64,000 bases of DNA, taken from contig NZ_JAICDG010000001.1 in NCBI RefSeq assembly GCF_022751215.1, positions 1,116,001 through 1,180,000 on the forward strand. Direction: 5' to 3'. Positions 1 to 8,384 of the stretch are shown here, piece by piece. Below the pieces are notes generated by a model, which was given only the letters and a program-made list of their open reading frames with translations, was not told where the DNA came from and made no database searches. The DNA comes from Actinomadura terrae (GTDB lineage Bacteria; Actinomycetota; Actinomycetes; Streptosporangiales; Streptosporangiaceae). The position numbers were made by a program, and so were the translations under genes. The first letter of the stretch is position 1. Each line of letters starts with the position of its first letter.

Positions 1-363
1 TGCCGCTTCGGCCGCGTCCGGATGGACGAGGCGAGCGGCCTCATCGCCGCCGAGCTGCTGTTCGACCGCGCCCTCGGCCGCGGTGAGACCTACCTGCTGG
101 AGTACGGCTTCGGGTTCGACGAGACCGGCCCCGTCGTCACCGAGGAGGGCCGCGGCTTCCGCACCCCCCAGCACGAGTTCCTCATCGAGGTCCGCTTCCA
201 CCCGGCGATGCTCCCCGCCCGCGTCTACCGGACGTGGCGCCCCGACGGCCACACCGCCCTCAAGGACTCCGCCGACCTGCGGATGTCCAGCTACCACAGC
301 GTCCACTTCATCGAGTTCGGCATGGCCGCCGGCTTCCACGGCATCCGCTGGGAATGGGACTGA
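1..363 (+). CDS. C-terminal fragment, probable HTH-type regulator
   Basis: This is the 3' end of a gene that begins before the window; the frame is open from base 1 to a TGA at 361-363, giving about 120 residues. The visible part has no catalytic motif. The ending (ADLRMSSYHSVHF followed by GIRWEWD) resembles the C-terminal domain of actinomycete XRE-type transcriptional regulators, whose DNA-binding part would lie upstream. That assignment is from memory of the family and stays tentative. A structured repeat begins five bases after the stop. Confidence 0.55.
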   Translation, partial: CRFGRVRMDEASGLIAAELLFDRALGRGETYLLEYGFGFDETGPVVTEEGRGFRTPQHEFLIEVRFHPAMLPARVYRTWRPDGHTALKDSADLRMSSYHSVHFIEFGMAAGFHGIRWEWD

Positions 364-367
364 ATTC

Positions 368-524
368 ATTGCAATCCCGGCCCGTGGGGGCTCGCCTGAC
401 GGCTCGCCCCCTCGACCGTGCTTGTGCGAGCGCGGATCGCTTCGCGATCTTCGCGGTGGGGCCTCGCCTCCGGCGTCGGCCCCATCGCTCAGCCAGCGCG
501 CTCGCGTGACGGCTGAGGTCGTCG
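368..524 (+). repeat. Dispersed structured intergenic repeat, copy 1
   Basis: This stretch is nearly identical over about 157 bp to 36151-36307. It contains three nested hairpins: GATCGC-TTC-GCGATC near 434-448, an 11-bp stem joining 453-463 with 478-488 around a 14-base loop, and CTCAGCC (488-494) with GGCTGAG (511-517). In the 11-bp stem a C-G pair here (462/479) is a G-C pair in copy 2, a compensatory change. It sits in the 3' space between two convergent genes. Confidence 0.8.
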
Positions 525-616
525 CGGGCCCCCGGTTCAGGTCTCGCGCGCAAGGTTCACGGCTTGCGTGCGCTGCCCACCGCTTCGCACGACGGCCTGG
601 GTTCGTTCGTGGTCCG

Positions 617-1048
617 TCAGTGAGCGGTCCTCGCGGGGGTGTTCGGGGGCAGGACGAGGAGGTCCAGGAGGCGGTCCAGTTCGGTGGCCGGGTCGTCGGT
701 GAGGCCCGCGTGGACCGGGCCGGGCTGGACGATCGTGCTGCGGGGGGCCGTGAGCCAGCGGAAGCGCGCGCCCGGGGCCTCCGCGGCGGCCTGGCCGGCG
801 CGCTCGCCGCCGCAGCAGACCGCGTCCACGGCGAGGAGCGCCGAGCGCACGCCGTCGAGGTCGAGGGCGGCGTCCAGGGCCAGCAGGCGCGGCTCGTCCA
901 GGTGGGAGCGGCAGGCGAGGTAGTCCAGGGCGCGGCAGTAGACCACCACGCCCACGTTCATCGCCTCGCCGCGTTCGACGCGGGGGACCACGCGCAGCGC
1001 CGCGTACTCGAAGACCGTCGGCTCGGCGGCCGTCCTGATGTTCGTCAT
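617..1048 (-). CDS. DUF3037 domain protein, partner of HipA-like kinase
   Basis: A 143-residue protein starting MTNIRTAAEPTVFEYA. The N-terminal pattern (FEYAALRVVPRVERGEAMNVGVVV) is the hallmark of DUF3037, a small family of unknown function repeatedly found beside HipA-like kinases. Its ATG (1046-1048) overlaps the TGA of the kinase (1045-1047) as ATGA, so the two are translationally coupled and probably act together. Two adjacent cysteines (AVCCGG) lie mid-protein. The biochemical role is unknown; an antitoxin, substrate or adaptor role would be a guess. Confidence 0.8.
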   Translation of the reverse strand: MTNIRTAAEPTVFEYAALRVVPRVERGEAMNVGVVVYCRALDYLACRSHLDEPRLLALDAALDLDGVRSALLAVDAVCCGGERAGQAAAEAPGARFRWLTAPRSTIVQPGPVHAGLTDDPATELDRLLDLLVLPPNTPARTAH

Positions 1049-1860
1049 GCCGGACCGCCCAGCCAGCCGGGACGGTTCGCGCCGCGGCGCGGGGCGCTCC
1101 GCCGGGCTCGATCGCCTATGTCGAGGTCGGGCAGCCAGTCGCGCGGCTTCCCGGCGCGCGGGAGCAGGATGTCGACGTAGCCGTCGCGCAGCGCGTCGGC
1201 GCTGTCGAACCCGGGCTCGCCCTCCAGCCAGGGGTCGGGCACGAGCCCGGCGACCTCGCGCAGCAGCGGCTCGGTGATCCGCGGGGCGAGGTCGGCCTCG
1301 GCGGCCTCCAGCTCCGTCGCGTACGGGGTCAGGACGTGGTCGTCGATGTCGTAGGGCCCGGAGAACAGCCGGGTCGCGTTCCGCCACGCGTGGTGGAAGA
1401 TCAGGCTGGCGCCGTGGTCGATCAGCCACACGTCCCGGTGCCAGACGAGCATGTTCGGGTTGCGCCAGCTCCGGTCGACGTTGCCGATGAACGCGTCGAA
1501 CCACAGCACCCGCGAGGCGAACCCGGGGTCGGCGTTCCAGGCGAGCGGGTCGAACCCGAGCGAGCCCGGCAGGAAGTCGACGCCGAGGTTCCAGCCCGGG
1601 CTGGCCTTCAGCAGGTCCTGGACGTCGGGGTCGGGCTCGTGCCGTCCGATCGCGGGGTCGAGGTCCATGACCACCTGGTCGGGAACCCGCAGGCCGAGCC
1701 GGCGGGCGAGCTCGCCCGCGATCACCTCGGCGATCAGCGCCTTGCGGCCCTGCCCGGCGCCGTGGAACTTCATCACGTAGGTGCCGAGGTCGTCGGCCTC
1801 GACGACGCCCGGCAGCGACCCGCCCTCGCGCAGCGGCGTCACGTACCGGATGGCTGTCAC
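1045..1860 (-). CDS. HipA-like kinase-fold protein
   Basis: A 271-residue protein if the GTG at 1858-1860 is used; this start leaves room for the divergent promoter, whereas the upstream ATG would abut the next gene's start. It carries kinase-fold signatures of the HipA/PI3-4 kinase-like group: a nucleotide-binding lysine in YVMKFHGAG, a catalytic-loop segment IGNVDRSWRNPNML, and the metal-binding LIDHGASL. The usual HipA N-terminal subdomain and a HipB antitoxin are absent, and the partner is the DUF3037 protein downstream. A protein-kinase or toxin-like activity is inferred only. Confidence 0.8.
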   Translation of the reverse strand: MTAIRYVTPLREGGSLPGVVEADDLGTYVMKFHGAGQGRKALIAEVIAGELARRLGLRVPDQVVMDLDPAIGRHEPDPDVQDLLKASPGWNLGVDFLPGSLGFDPLAWNADPGFASRVLWFDAFIGNVDRSWRNPNMLVWHRDVWLIDHGASLIFHHAWRNATRLFSGPYDIDDHVLTPYATELEAAEADLAPRITEPLLREVAGLVPDPWLEGEPGFDSADALRDGYVDILLPRAGKPRDWLPDLDIGDRARRSAPRRGANRPGWLGGPA

Positions 1861-1918
1861 ATGTGGCAACACGCGGCTCACGCTATCGGGTCGGCGCGCA
1901 CCCGGGATAATCGTCCGC

Positions 1919-2602
1919 ATGGGCGTTGAACTGCTCGACCTGTCCGTCCCGCTGACCACGGGAATGCCGGTCTACCCGGGCGACCCGGAGGTCGAGGCCG
2001 TCCCGGCGCTGACGGTCGAGGGCTCCGGTGTGAACGTCCTGCGCGTGCACATGGGGTCGCAGTCGGGGACGCACGTCGACGCGCCCTTCCACATCGACGA
2101 CGCGCTCCCGCGCCTGGACGAGCTGCCCCTGTCCCGCTTCACCGGCCCCGCCCTCGTCATGGACGCACGGGGCCTCCCGCCGCGCACGCCCATCCCGCCC
2201 ACCGCCCTCCCGGACGGCCTGGCACCCGGCGTCGTCCTGCTCATCGCCACCGGCTGGTCGGAGCACTGGGGGAGCGACGCCTATCTCGGGCACCCCTACC
2301 CCGCGCCGGAGACGGCGGAGGCGATCGTCGCCGCCGGCGTCCGCACCGTCGGCATCGACGCGCTGAGCGTGGACCGCACGCCGCCACCCGGCTCCGAGGA
2401 CTTCTCACTTGCCGCGCACCGCGTCCTGTGCGGTGCCGGGGCGGTGATCGCCGAGAACCTGACCGGGCTCGACCGGCTGCTGGACGCGCAGGCCGCCGGC
2501 CGTGCCGTCACCGTGTACCTGTTCCCGCTCGCGCTCGCGGGCGCGGACGGCGCTCCCGTTCGCGCGGTCGCCCAAGTGGAGGACCGGGTCGTGCTCGTCT
2601 GA
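1919..2602 (+). CDS. Cyclase family protein (kynurenine formamidase-like)
   Basis: A 227-residue metal-dependent hydrolase of the cyclase/KynB-like superfamily. It opens with LLDLSVPLTTGMPVYPGDP and carries the family metal-binding motif SGTHVDAPFH near residue 56; a second conserved stretch is IGIDALSVD. Members open amide or lactone bonds such as N-formylkynurenine or cyclic imides; nothing nearby identifies the substrate and no tryptophan-degradation genes are adjacent. It is divergent from the HipA-like gene with only 58 bp between starts, so the two promoters share that gap. Confidence 0.85.
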   Translation: MGVELLDLSVPLTTGMPVYPGDPEVEAVPALTVEGSGVNVLRVHMGSQSGTHVDAPFHIDDALPRLDELPLSRFTGPALVMDARGLPPRTPIPPTALPDGLAPGVVLLIATGWSEHWGSDAYLGHPYPAPETAEAIVAAGVRTVGIDALSVDRTPPPGSEDFSLAAHRVLCGAGAVIAENLTGLDRLLDAQAAGRAVTVYLFPLALAGADGAPVRAVAQVEDRVVLV

Positions 2603-2679
2603 TCGTCGAGCGCGGGACGCGGCCCGGCCCGGGCTGCCAGAATGCCGCACGGGACGGCGGCCGGAGGGGCGGGAGCGCG

Positions 2680-3432
2680 ATGAGGGTCGAGTGGGCGACG
2701 GACCAGGGCAGCCCCGAGCGCGCGAACGAGGACTTCGTCGCGGCGGCCGCCGGGGCCGTCGTCGTGCTGGACGGGTGCGGGCTGCCGCTCGGCACCGACC
2801 TCGGCTGCGCGCACGGCACCGCCTGGTACGCGCGGTCGCTCGGCACGCGGCTGCTCGCCCGGCTGCTGGACGGCCTCGGCGGGGCGCCGCCGGCGGGCCG
2901 GCCGGTCGGGCCGCCCGAGGGGGCGCACCGTCCGGGGAACCGGCCGCTGGTCGCGCGGCTCGCCGGGGCGATCTCCGACGTCGCGGCGTCGCACCGCGCC
3001 ACCTGCGACCTGACCGTGTCGGCGACCCCGGCGGCGACCGTCCTCGCGCTGCGGCTGCGCGGCGACCAGGTCGACTACCTCGTGCTGGCCGACTCGACCC
3101 TGCTGCTGGACGGCCCGGGCGGCCTCACCCGCGTCACGGCCGGGGCGCCGTTCGCGGCGGCCGACCCGGCGGTGGCGGACGCGGCGATCACCGGCACCGT
3201 GCCCGTCCGGGAGCTGAGGCGCGTGTTCCTGCTGACCGACGGCGCGGCGCGGCTCGCCGACCGGTTCCAGGTCATCAGCTGGGACGCGGTGGCCGAGCTC
3301 GCGGCGGGCTCGGGCCCTGCCGCCCTGATCGCGCGGACGCGCGAGACCGAGCGCACCGACCCGCACGGCGTCCGCTGGCCCAGGGGGAAGCCGCACGACG
3401 ACGCCACCGTGGCGGTCTGCGCCTTCGACTAG
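2680..3432 (+). CDS. PP2C-like serine/threonine phosphatase domain protein
   Basis: A 250-residue protein starting MRVEWATDQGS after a purine-rich ribosome site (GGAGGGG/GGGAG). It keeps the PP2C metal-binding landmarks: NEDF near residue 16, VVVLDG near residue 28, LLTDGAARL, and a C-terminal PHDDATVAV. The domain is compact compared with full PP2C enzymes, so it may be a small actinomycete variant rather than a classical PstP. Substrates are unknown. It follows the cyclase gene in the same direction after 77 bases and could share its transcript. Confidence 0.75.
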   Translation: MRVEWATDQGSPERANEDFVAAAAGAVVVLDGCGLPLGTDLGCAHGTAWYARSLGTRLLARLLDGLGGAPPAGRPVGPPEGAHRPGNRPLVARLAGAISDVAASHRATCDLTVSATPAATVLALRLRGDQVDYLVLADSTLLLDGPGGLTRVTAGAPFAAADPAVADAAITGTVPVRELRRVFLLTDGAARLADRFQVISWDAVAELAAGSGPAALIARTRETERTDPHGVRWPRGKPHDDATVAVCAFD

Positions 3433-3457
3433 GGCCGCCCTCCGGCAGGGTCCGGGG

Positions 3458-4093
3458 TCAGCGGATCATGCGGAAGCAGAAGAACGTGGGGAACCGGTAG
3501 TACTGCTGCTTGCCCGCCTTCACCGCGCCCAGGATCAGGAACACCCACTGCGCGATCACCGCCTCCAGGTAGGGCAGGATCAGCGGGATCAGGAAGGCCG
3601 GGTTCTTCGCGACGATCGCGGGCGGCACGCAGATCACCGCGACCGCCAGAATGTGGATCAGCAGCGTGATCTGGTAGTTCAGCGCCTGCGCGGCGTGGAA
3701 GCGGACGAACGCCGACTCCCGCATCTTCACGAAGTAGATGATCAGCGGCGCGAGGAAGCCGACCAGCAGCATCCCGAGGTAGGCGAAGATCGCCCAGGTC
3801 GGGTCGGAGTTCTGCATGTGCGGCGGCGGCCCGTACGGGACGCCGGGCGGGCCGTAACCCCAGCGCGGGTCGTAGGGTCCGCCGGGAGGCGGCGGCCCCT
3901 GCCCGCCGGGCGGCGGCCCCTGGTAGTGCCCTTGGTGTCCGCCGGGGTATCCGTAGGCGCCTTGGTAGGGCGGAGGCGGCGGACCGTCAGCGCCGGGCGG
4001 CGGAGGTGGGGCGTCGGCGCCGGGGTCATCCGCGCCGGGTGGGGGAGGCGGGGCGTCGGCACCGGGTGGCGGCGGGGGCTGCTGCTCGGACAC
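3458..4093 (-). CDS. DUF4870 membrane protein with proline-rich N-terminus
   Basis: A 211-residue protein starting with GTG just downstream of a strong AGGAGGAA site. Residues 1 to about 95 are a Pro/Gly/Tyr-rich cytoplasmic tail with repeated PPPPPGAD units. The rest is a DUF4870 (Tic20-like) domain with three or four membrane helices: WAIFAYLGMLLVGFLAPLIIYF, a second pair around LLIHILAVAVI, and a last helix in VIAQWVFLILGAV. HAAQALNYQ is the typical family motif. Such proteins are common and functionally uncharacterised; the proline tail may recruit partners. Confidence 0.85.
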   Translation of the reverse strand: MSEQQPPPPPGADAPPPPPGADDPGADAPPPPPGADGPPPPPYQGAYGYPGGHQGHYQGPPPGGQGPPPPGGPYDPRWGYGPPGVPYGPPPHMQNSDPTWAIFAYLGMLLVGFLAPLIIYFVKMRESAFVRFHAAQALNYQITLLIHILAVAVICVPPAIVAKNPAFLIPLILPYLEAVIAQWVFLILGAVKAGKQQYYRFPTFFCFRMIR

Positions 4094-4184
4094 TGGCGTT
4101 CCTGTTCCTCCTGGGGGATCTCCCCTGGGAATCTACCTTGAGCCGCGCCCGACCCGCCGCACCCTCGGCCGCCACACCCGGAGG

Positions 4185-4688
4185 TCAGTACTCGTACACC
4201 TTGACCGTCGCCGGACGCTCCAGCCACGACGCGACGACCGACGACGTGCGCTCGTCGGTGAGGAAGTCGACGCGCAGCCAGCCGTTCGCCTCCGTCACGC
4301 GGGTCTCGTAGCCGGGGTTGGGCGTCGCCGACACGAGCCGCACCCGTCCGCCGCCGAACGACACCGCCGCCGTCCCGCCGCGCGTCGCGTAGCTGCGCAC
4401 GTCCCCGGGCGGGCGCGGCGCGTCGTTCCCGTTCTGCTTCGGCGGACGGGCCGGCCGCGGGGTCGGCGCCCGGTCCTCGCCCGCCGCGGCGGGCGGATGG
4501 GTGGCCGGCGACCCGACGCTCGTCGGCACCGACGGGCTCTCGTGAATGACCGGGCCGGCGATCGGCGGGCGCGCCGCCCGCTCCGACACGGTGTCGCGGA
4601 CGACGCCGCGCACCCCCAGCCAGGAGAGCGTCACCGCGAGCGCCGTCACCGCGACCCAGGGCGCAACATACGACATCGCGCGACGCAT
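4185..4688 (-). CDS. Membrane-anchored hypothetical protein
   Basis: A 167-residue protein with a single N-terminal membrane segment (VAPWVAVTALAVTLSWLGV) acting as an anchor or uncleaved signal. A Pro/Ala-rich linker of about 70 residues follows, and then a small exported domain rich in beta-forming residues (GGTAAVSFGGGRVRLVSATP to ATVKVYEY). No known family was recognised. The ATG at 4686-4688 was chosen; a GTG two codons earlier is possible. It is divergent from a two-component system 27 bases away, which suggests co-regulation or a role as an accessory sensor. Confidence 0.65.
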   Translation of the reverse strand: MRRAMSYVAPWVAVTALAVTLSWLGVRGVVRDTVSERAARPPIAGPVIHESPSVPTSVGSPATHPPAAAGEDRAPTPRPARPPKQNGNDAPRPPGDVRSYATRGGTAAVSFGGGRVRLVSATPNPGYETRVTEANGWLRVDFLTDERTSSVVASWLERPATVKVYEY

Positions 4689-4715
4689 GGGCACATGGTG
4701 GCATACGGTTCCGCC

Positions 4716-5396
4716 ATGCCGAGTGTGCTGGTGGTCGAGGACGACCCGGACGTCCGCGCCGCCCTGATCCGCGAGCTGAGCGCCCGGTCCCACGTCGTGC
4801 GCAGCGCCGGGACCGCGATGGACGCGCTGCGCGAGGTCACCCAGGCGCCGCCCGACGTCGTCGTCCTCGACCTCGGGCTGCCCGACCTCGACGGCGCCGA
4901 GGTGCTGAAGATGCTGCGCGGCGTCTCCGACGTCCCCGTCGTCATCGCGACCGCGCGCGACGACGAGCCCGAGGTCGTCCGGCTGCTGAACGCGGGCGCC
5001 GACGACTACCTGATCAAGCCGTTCTCCGCCGAGCACCTGAGCGCCCGGCTCACCGCCGTGCTGCGCAGGTCGGCGCGGTCCGGGCCGTCCGCCGAGCTGA
5101 CCGTCGGCGGGCTGCACATCGACCTCGACCGGCGCGAGGCGCTGCTGGACGGCGCGCCACTGGAGCTGACCCGCCGCGAGTTCGACCTGCTCGCCTACCT
5201 GGCCGCCCGGCCCGGACGCGTCGTCGCGCGGCGCGAGCTGCTCGCCGAGGTGTGGCGGCAGGCCTACGGCGACGACCAGACCATCGACGTGCACCTGTCG
5301 TGGCTGCGCCGCAAGCTCGGCGAGACCGCCGCCGCGCCCCGGTACCTGCACACGGTCCGCGGGGTGGGCGTCCGGCTCGCCGAACCGCGGCCATGA
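4716..5396 (+). CDS. OmpR/PhoB-family response regulator
   Basis: A 226-residue two-domain regulator. The receiver domain starts SVLVVEDDPDVRAAL, with the phospho-acceptor aspartate in VVVLDLGLPDLDG near residue 51 and the switch lysine in LIKPF. The C-terminal winged helix (about residues 125-222) ends in the typical HTVRGVGVRL. It forms an operon with the histidine kinase downstream through an ATGA overlap. The start MPSVLV was preferred over an in-frame ATG seven codons upstream because it matches the usual receiver N-terminus. Confidence 0.93.
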   Translation: MPSVLVVEDDPDVRAALIRELSARSHVVRSAGTAMDALREVTQAPPDVVVLDLGLPDLDGAEVLKMLRGVSDVPVVIATARDDEPEVVRLLNAGADDYLIKPFSAEHLSARLTAVLRRSARSGPSAELTVGGLHIDLDRREALLDGAPLELTRREFDLLAYLAARPGRVVARRELLAEVWRQAYGDDQTIDVHLSWLRRKLGETAAAPRYLHTVRGVGVRLAEPRP

Positions 5397-6736
5397 GGCG
5401 GACGCTCGTCCTCGTGTCGCTCGCGGTCACGTCGATGGTGGCGCTGGCGTTCCTCATCCCGCTCGCGCTCACCGTCCGCGAGATCGCCCGGGACCGGGCC
5501 CTCACCACCGCCGAGCGGCAGGCGAGCGCGCTCGGCCCCGTCCTCGTCGTCACCGAGGACCCGGCCGCGCTGGAACGTGCCGTCGCCAGCACGCAGGCCG
5601 GCGCCGCGCGGCGGATGACCGCGCACATGCCCGACGGCGTGCTCGTCCCGCGGCCGCGCGGCGGGTCCGGCGCCCGGCCCGGGCAGCTCACCGAGGCCGC
5701 CCGGCGGGGCCGCGCGTCCACCGTCCGGGTGTCCGGCGGGTACGCGCTCCTGCAACCGGTGTCGCTGGACGCGGGCCGCACCGCCGTCGTCGAGGTGTTC
5801 GTGCCCGACGAGGACCTGACGCGCGGCGTGTGGAAGGCGTGGTTCGTGATGACCGCCGTCGCCGCCGCGCTCGTCGCCGGGTCCGTCGTCGTCGCCGACC
5901 GGCTCGGCGCCCGCATGATCCGCTCCACCCGCCGCCTCGCCGAGGCCGCCGCCGCGTTCGGCGACGGCGAGCTGTCGGCGCGCATCGAGCCGGACGGCCC
6001 GCCCGAGCTGGTCGAGGCGGGCCGCGCCTTCAACGCGATGGCCGACCACGTCGTCCAGCTGCTGTCGGCCGAACGCGAGATGGCCGCCGACCTCTCGCAC
6101 CGCCTGCGCACCCCGCTCGCCGCGCTGCGGCTCAACGCCGAGGCGCTCGGCGACGGCCCGGTCGCCGACCAGACCCGCGAGGCCGTCGTCCGCATCGAAC
6201 GCGAGGTCGACCAGATCATCAGGACCGTCCGGCGGCCGACCGGGCGGGGCAGCTGCGACGCGGCCAAGGTGCTCCGCGACCGCGTCGCGTTCTGGTCGGT
6301 GCTCGCCGAGGACGAGGGCCGCACCTGCGAGCTGGTCGGCTCGGAGGGCCCGGCACCGCTCCCGCTCCCGGCCACCGAGCTCGCCGCCGCCGTGGACGCG
6401 CTGCTCGGCAACGTCTTCCGGCACACGACCGAGGGCACCGGGTTCGTCGTCACCCTCCACCGGGGCCAGGGCATCACCGGCATCCTCGTCGCCGACGGCG
6501 GCCCCGGCATCGCCGACCCGGACGCCGCGCTGCGGCGCGGCAGCAGCGCCGCCGGCTCCACCGGCCTCGGCCTCGACATCGCCCGCCGCGCCGCCGAGTC
6601 GACCGGCGGCTACCTGCGCATCCACCGCAGCGTCCTCGGCGGCGCCCAGGTGCAGATGTGGTTCCGGACGAAGTGGCTGCCCCCGGCCCGCCGGTCGCGG
6701 CGCCTCGTCCGCCGCCGCCACTCCCGCACGTCCTAG
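5393..6736 (+). CDS. Sensor histidine kinase (two-component)
   Basis: A 447-residue membrane kinase. A first membrane helix lies at residues 5-28, an extracellular sensor segment of about 110 residues follows, and the second helix is MTAVAAALVAGSVVVA. Next come a HAMP linker, the phospho-acceptor box DLSHRLRTPLAAL, an N box LLGNVFRHT (Gly where Asp is common), the G1 box ADGGPGI and the G2 box STGLGLDIA. Its ATG overlaps the stop of the response regulator, so the pair is translationally coupled. The signal sensed is not evident. Confidence 0.92.
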   Translation: MRRTLVLVSLAVTSMVALAFLIPLALTVREIARDRALTTAERQASALGPVLVVTEDPAALERAVASTQAGAARRMTAHMPDGVLVPRPRGGSGARPGQLTEAARRGRASTVRVSGGYALLQPVSLDAGRTAVVEVFVPDEDLTRGVWKAWFVMTAVAAALVAGSVVVADRLGARMIRSTRRLAEAAAAFGDGELSARIEPDGPPELVEAGRAFNAMADHVVQLLSAEREMAADLSHRLRTPLAALRLNAEALGDGPVADQTREAVVRIEREVDQIIRTVRRPTGRGSCDAAKVLRDRVAFWSVLAEDEGRTCELVGSEGPAPLPLPATELAAAVDALLGNVFRHTTEGTGFVVTLHRGQGITGILVADGGPGIADPDAALRRGSSAAGSTGLGLDIARRAAESTGGYLRIHRSVLGGAQVQMWFRTKWLPPARRSRRLVRRRHSRTS

Positions 6737-7236
6737 ACCGGTGCCCGGTCGTGGTCGCCGATGGTCCCGTCGATGAGCTCGCGCAGGATGTCCACGTGCC
6801 CGGCGTGCCGCGCGGTCTCCTCGACCAGGTGGATGAGGACCCACCGCAGCGACACGGTCGCGCCGTGCCAGGCCGTCCCGGTGTCCTCGAGGTCCAGCTC
6901 CTCGATCACCCGGTCGGACGCGGCCCGCGCCCGCCCGTAGAACGCGATGATCCCCTCCATCGTCTCGTGCGGTTCGACCCGCAGGTCGGCGTCCGGATCG
7001 TCGTCGTCGAACGGCAGCGGCTCGGTCTCGCGCCCGAACGTCTCGCAGAACCAGCTGTACTCGACCGCCGCCAGGTGCTTCGTCAACCCCAGCAGGCTCG
7101 TCCCGGACGGAGTCATCGGCCGCCGGGCGAGCTCCTCGTCCACCCCTTGCAGCTTCCACAGCACGGCGTCGCGATGCCGGTCGAGCGCGACCCGCAGGCT
7201 TTCCTTCTCACCGCCGGTGAACGGTACCTGTTCCAT
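6733..7236 (-). CDS. DinB/DUF664 family protein
   Basis: A 167-residue four-helix DinB-like protein. The DUF664 pattern is clear: LLGLTKHLAAVEYSWF carries one metal-ligand histidine, and HLVEETARHAGHVDIL near the C-terminus supplies the others. Members include mycothiol- or bacillithiol-dependent transferases; actinomycete versions are usually annotated as mycothiol-dependent enzymes, but the substrate is unknown. Its 3' end overlaps the convergent kinase gene by four bases. Confidence 0.88.
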   Translation of the reverse strand: MEQVPFTGGEKESLRVALDRHRDAVLWKLQGVDEELARRPMTPSGTSLLGLTKHLAAVEYSWFCETFGRETEPLPFDDDDPDADLRVEPHETMEGIIAFYGRARAASDRVIEELDLEDTGTAWHGATVSLRWVLIHLVEETARHAGHVDILRELIDGTIGDHDRAPV

Positions 7237-7258
7237 ACCCGGACCCTAACGACGGCAC

Positions 7259-7287
7259 GGCCGGTGCCCCCACTCGGGGCACCGGCC
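7259..7287 (-). terminator. Hairpin terminator of the SH3-like protein gene
   Basis: A perfect 12-bp stem pairs 7259-7270 with 7276-7287 around a five-base loop. It lies 14 bases past the stop of the minus-strand gene at 7302. There is no clear U-tract, as is usual for actinomycete hairpin terminators. Confidence 0.7.
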
Positions 7288-7301
7288 ACGGTCCAGACCC
7301 G

Positions 7302-7802
7302 TCAGCAGTGGGAGTAGCGCACGTACCACTTGCCGTTGCCGTCACCGGTCTTGTAGTCGGCGATCCAGTGGGTGCTGTGGTAGAGCCGCACCCACAGGTA
7401 GCCGTCCCGGCGCTGGATGGTGTCCCAGTCGGTGGTGACCCGCGTGCCGCGCGTGAGGACGCCGACCCTGTGGTACCCGGTCCCCGGACCCGACCGCACG
7501 TTGAGACGGGACACCACCACCGTCCCCCGGCACAGCCGGACGCGCTGCTCGTCCCGCTCCAGCAGGCGGCCCATCGCCTGCTGGTCGCCCTCCTGGCCGA
7601 CCTCGATGGCGCCGGGGCCCTGCCCCTCCTCCTCGTCTTGCGGCGGCGGTTCGGCCTGCTGCTGCCCCTCGTTCTGCGCCTGGGCGTCGCCCCGCGGCTT
7701 CGGCGGCGGCTGCGACGCCCCCGCGTCCGCACCGACGGTCAGGGCCGTCCCCGCCAAGGCGACCGCCGCCAGACCCACGCCGAGCCTTCGTCCAACGTCC
7801 AT
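7302..7802 (-). CDS. Secreted SH3-domain-like protein
   Basis: A 166-residue protein with a cleavable signal peptide (RRLGVGLAAVALAGTALTVGADAGA region, residues 4-29), a Gln/Glu/Pro-rich spacer, and a C-terminal bacterial SH3-like domain (residues 100-166) marked by LNVRSGPGTGYHRVG and GYLWVRLY. Such domains bind cell-wall peptides or peptidoglycan, and short secreted versions are common in actinomycetes. The start MDVGRR follows GGAGGGG at good spacing. Two cysteines (LCRGT and the final residue) could form a disulfide. Confidence 0.85.
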   Translation of the reverse strand: MDVGRRLGVGLAAVALAGTALTVGADAGASQPPPKPRGDAQAQNEGQQQAEPPPQDEEEGQGPGAIEVGQEGDQQAMGRLLERDEQRVRLCRGTVVVSRLNVRSGPGTGYHRVGVLTRGTRVTTDWDTIQRRDGYLWVRLYHSTHWIADYKTGDGNGKWYVRYSHC

Positions 7803-8208
7803 CTGTCCCCTCCATGTTGTCCGACCTACAGCCCGGTTCCTTGCCGACAGTAATGAATAATATTCACTGTGTAACGAAGACTCTTCTTGGCCCACCCAAG
7901 ACCCAACCCAGGCGAATGCCGCCCCGGCGGCCCCAGCCATTCAGGCCAACCCAGCCTCCCCGACACCGACCTCTGGGGCGCGACTGCCTAATGCGGGCAC
8001 ATGAGAGACCTGACTGCGCTGCGTCCACGGAGCTGACCGCCCTCACGCGCGCGCGCCGTCGCGGCGCCGCATCGCATTTGGGCCCTCGCCGTCGTCGCCC
8101 CGAGCGTCACGGTGCACGTCAGCGGCTTCCCCCTTAGAGTCGCCGACCAACGTCCGGTGGCACGCGGGGACGCGCCCGGCGCAGCCGTACGGGGGCCGCG
8201 CCTCGCCC
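7803..8208. other. Intergenic, no gene recognised
   Basis: The left part holds the promoter region of the SH3-protein gene, with an AT-rich patch near 7850-7870 that is unusual here. No open frame in 7880-8208 has the codon bias of its neighbours. It is continuous with the eroded gene remnants that follow, so it may be decayed coding sequence that is no longer recognisable. Confidence 0.4.
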
Positions 8209-8307
8209 GTGATTCGGGTGCTGGCTGCCGACGCCCAAGAGATAGCGAGGCGCATCCTCGCGACACAGGACGACATAGAAGTGGTGGACGAGGCGCCGAC
8301 GGCATAG
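8209..8307 (+). pseudogene. Remnant of a NarL-type response regulator receiver domain
   Basis: Starting at the GTG of 8209 the frame reads VIRVLAADAQEIARR then ILATQDDIEVVDEAP and stops at TAG 8305-8307. This matches the first 32 residues of a typical LuxR/NarL response regulator receiver domain, with the usual paired acidic residues partly lost (ADAQ instead of ADDQ). Nothing downstream continues the domain in any frame, so it is a truncated, decayed gene. The intact response regulator at 18108 has the same kind of N-terminus. Confidence 0.6.
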
Positions 8308-8384
8308 CCACCCTCACGCCCCCGCCGGCTCCGCTCCGACGCCGCCCTAGCCCACACACGGATGCCCAGATGGACGGCCCACAC

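Noticed and set aside
83-1180. A long plus-strand frame across the first gene, the repeat and the DUF3037 gene
   Set aside because: It runs through three unrelated features in the wrong frame and is Ser/Arg/Ala-rich without motifs.
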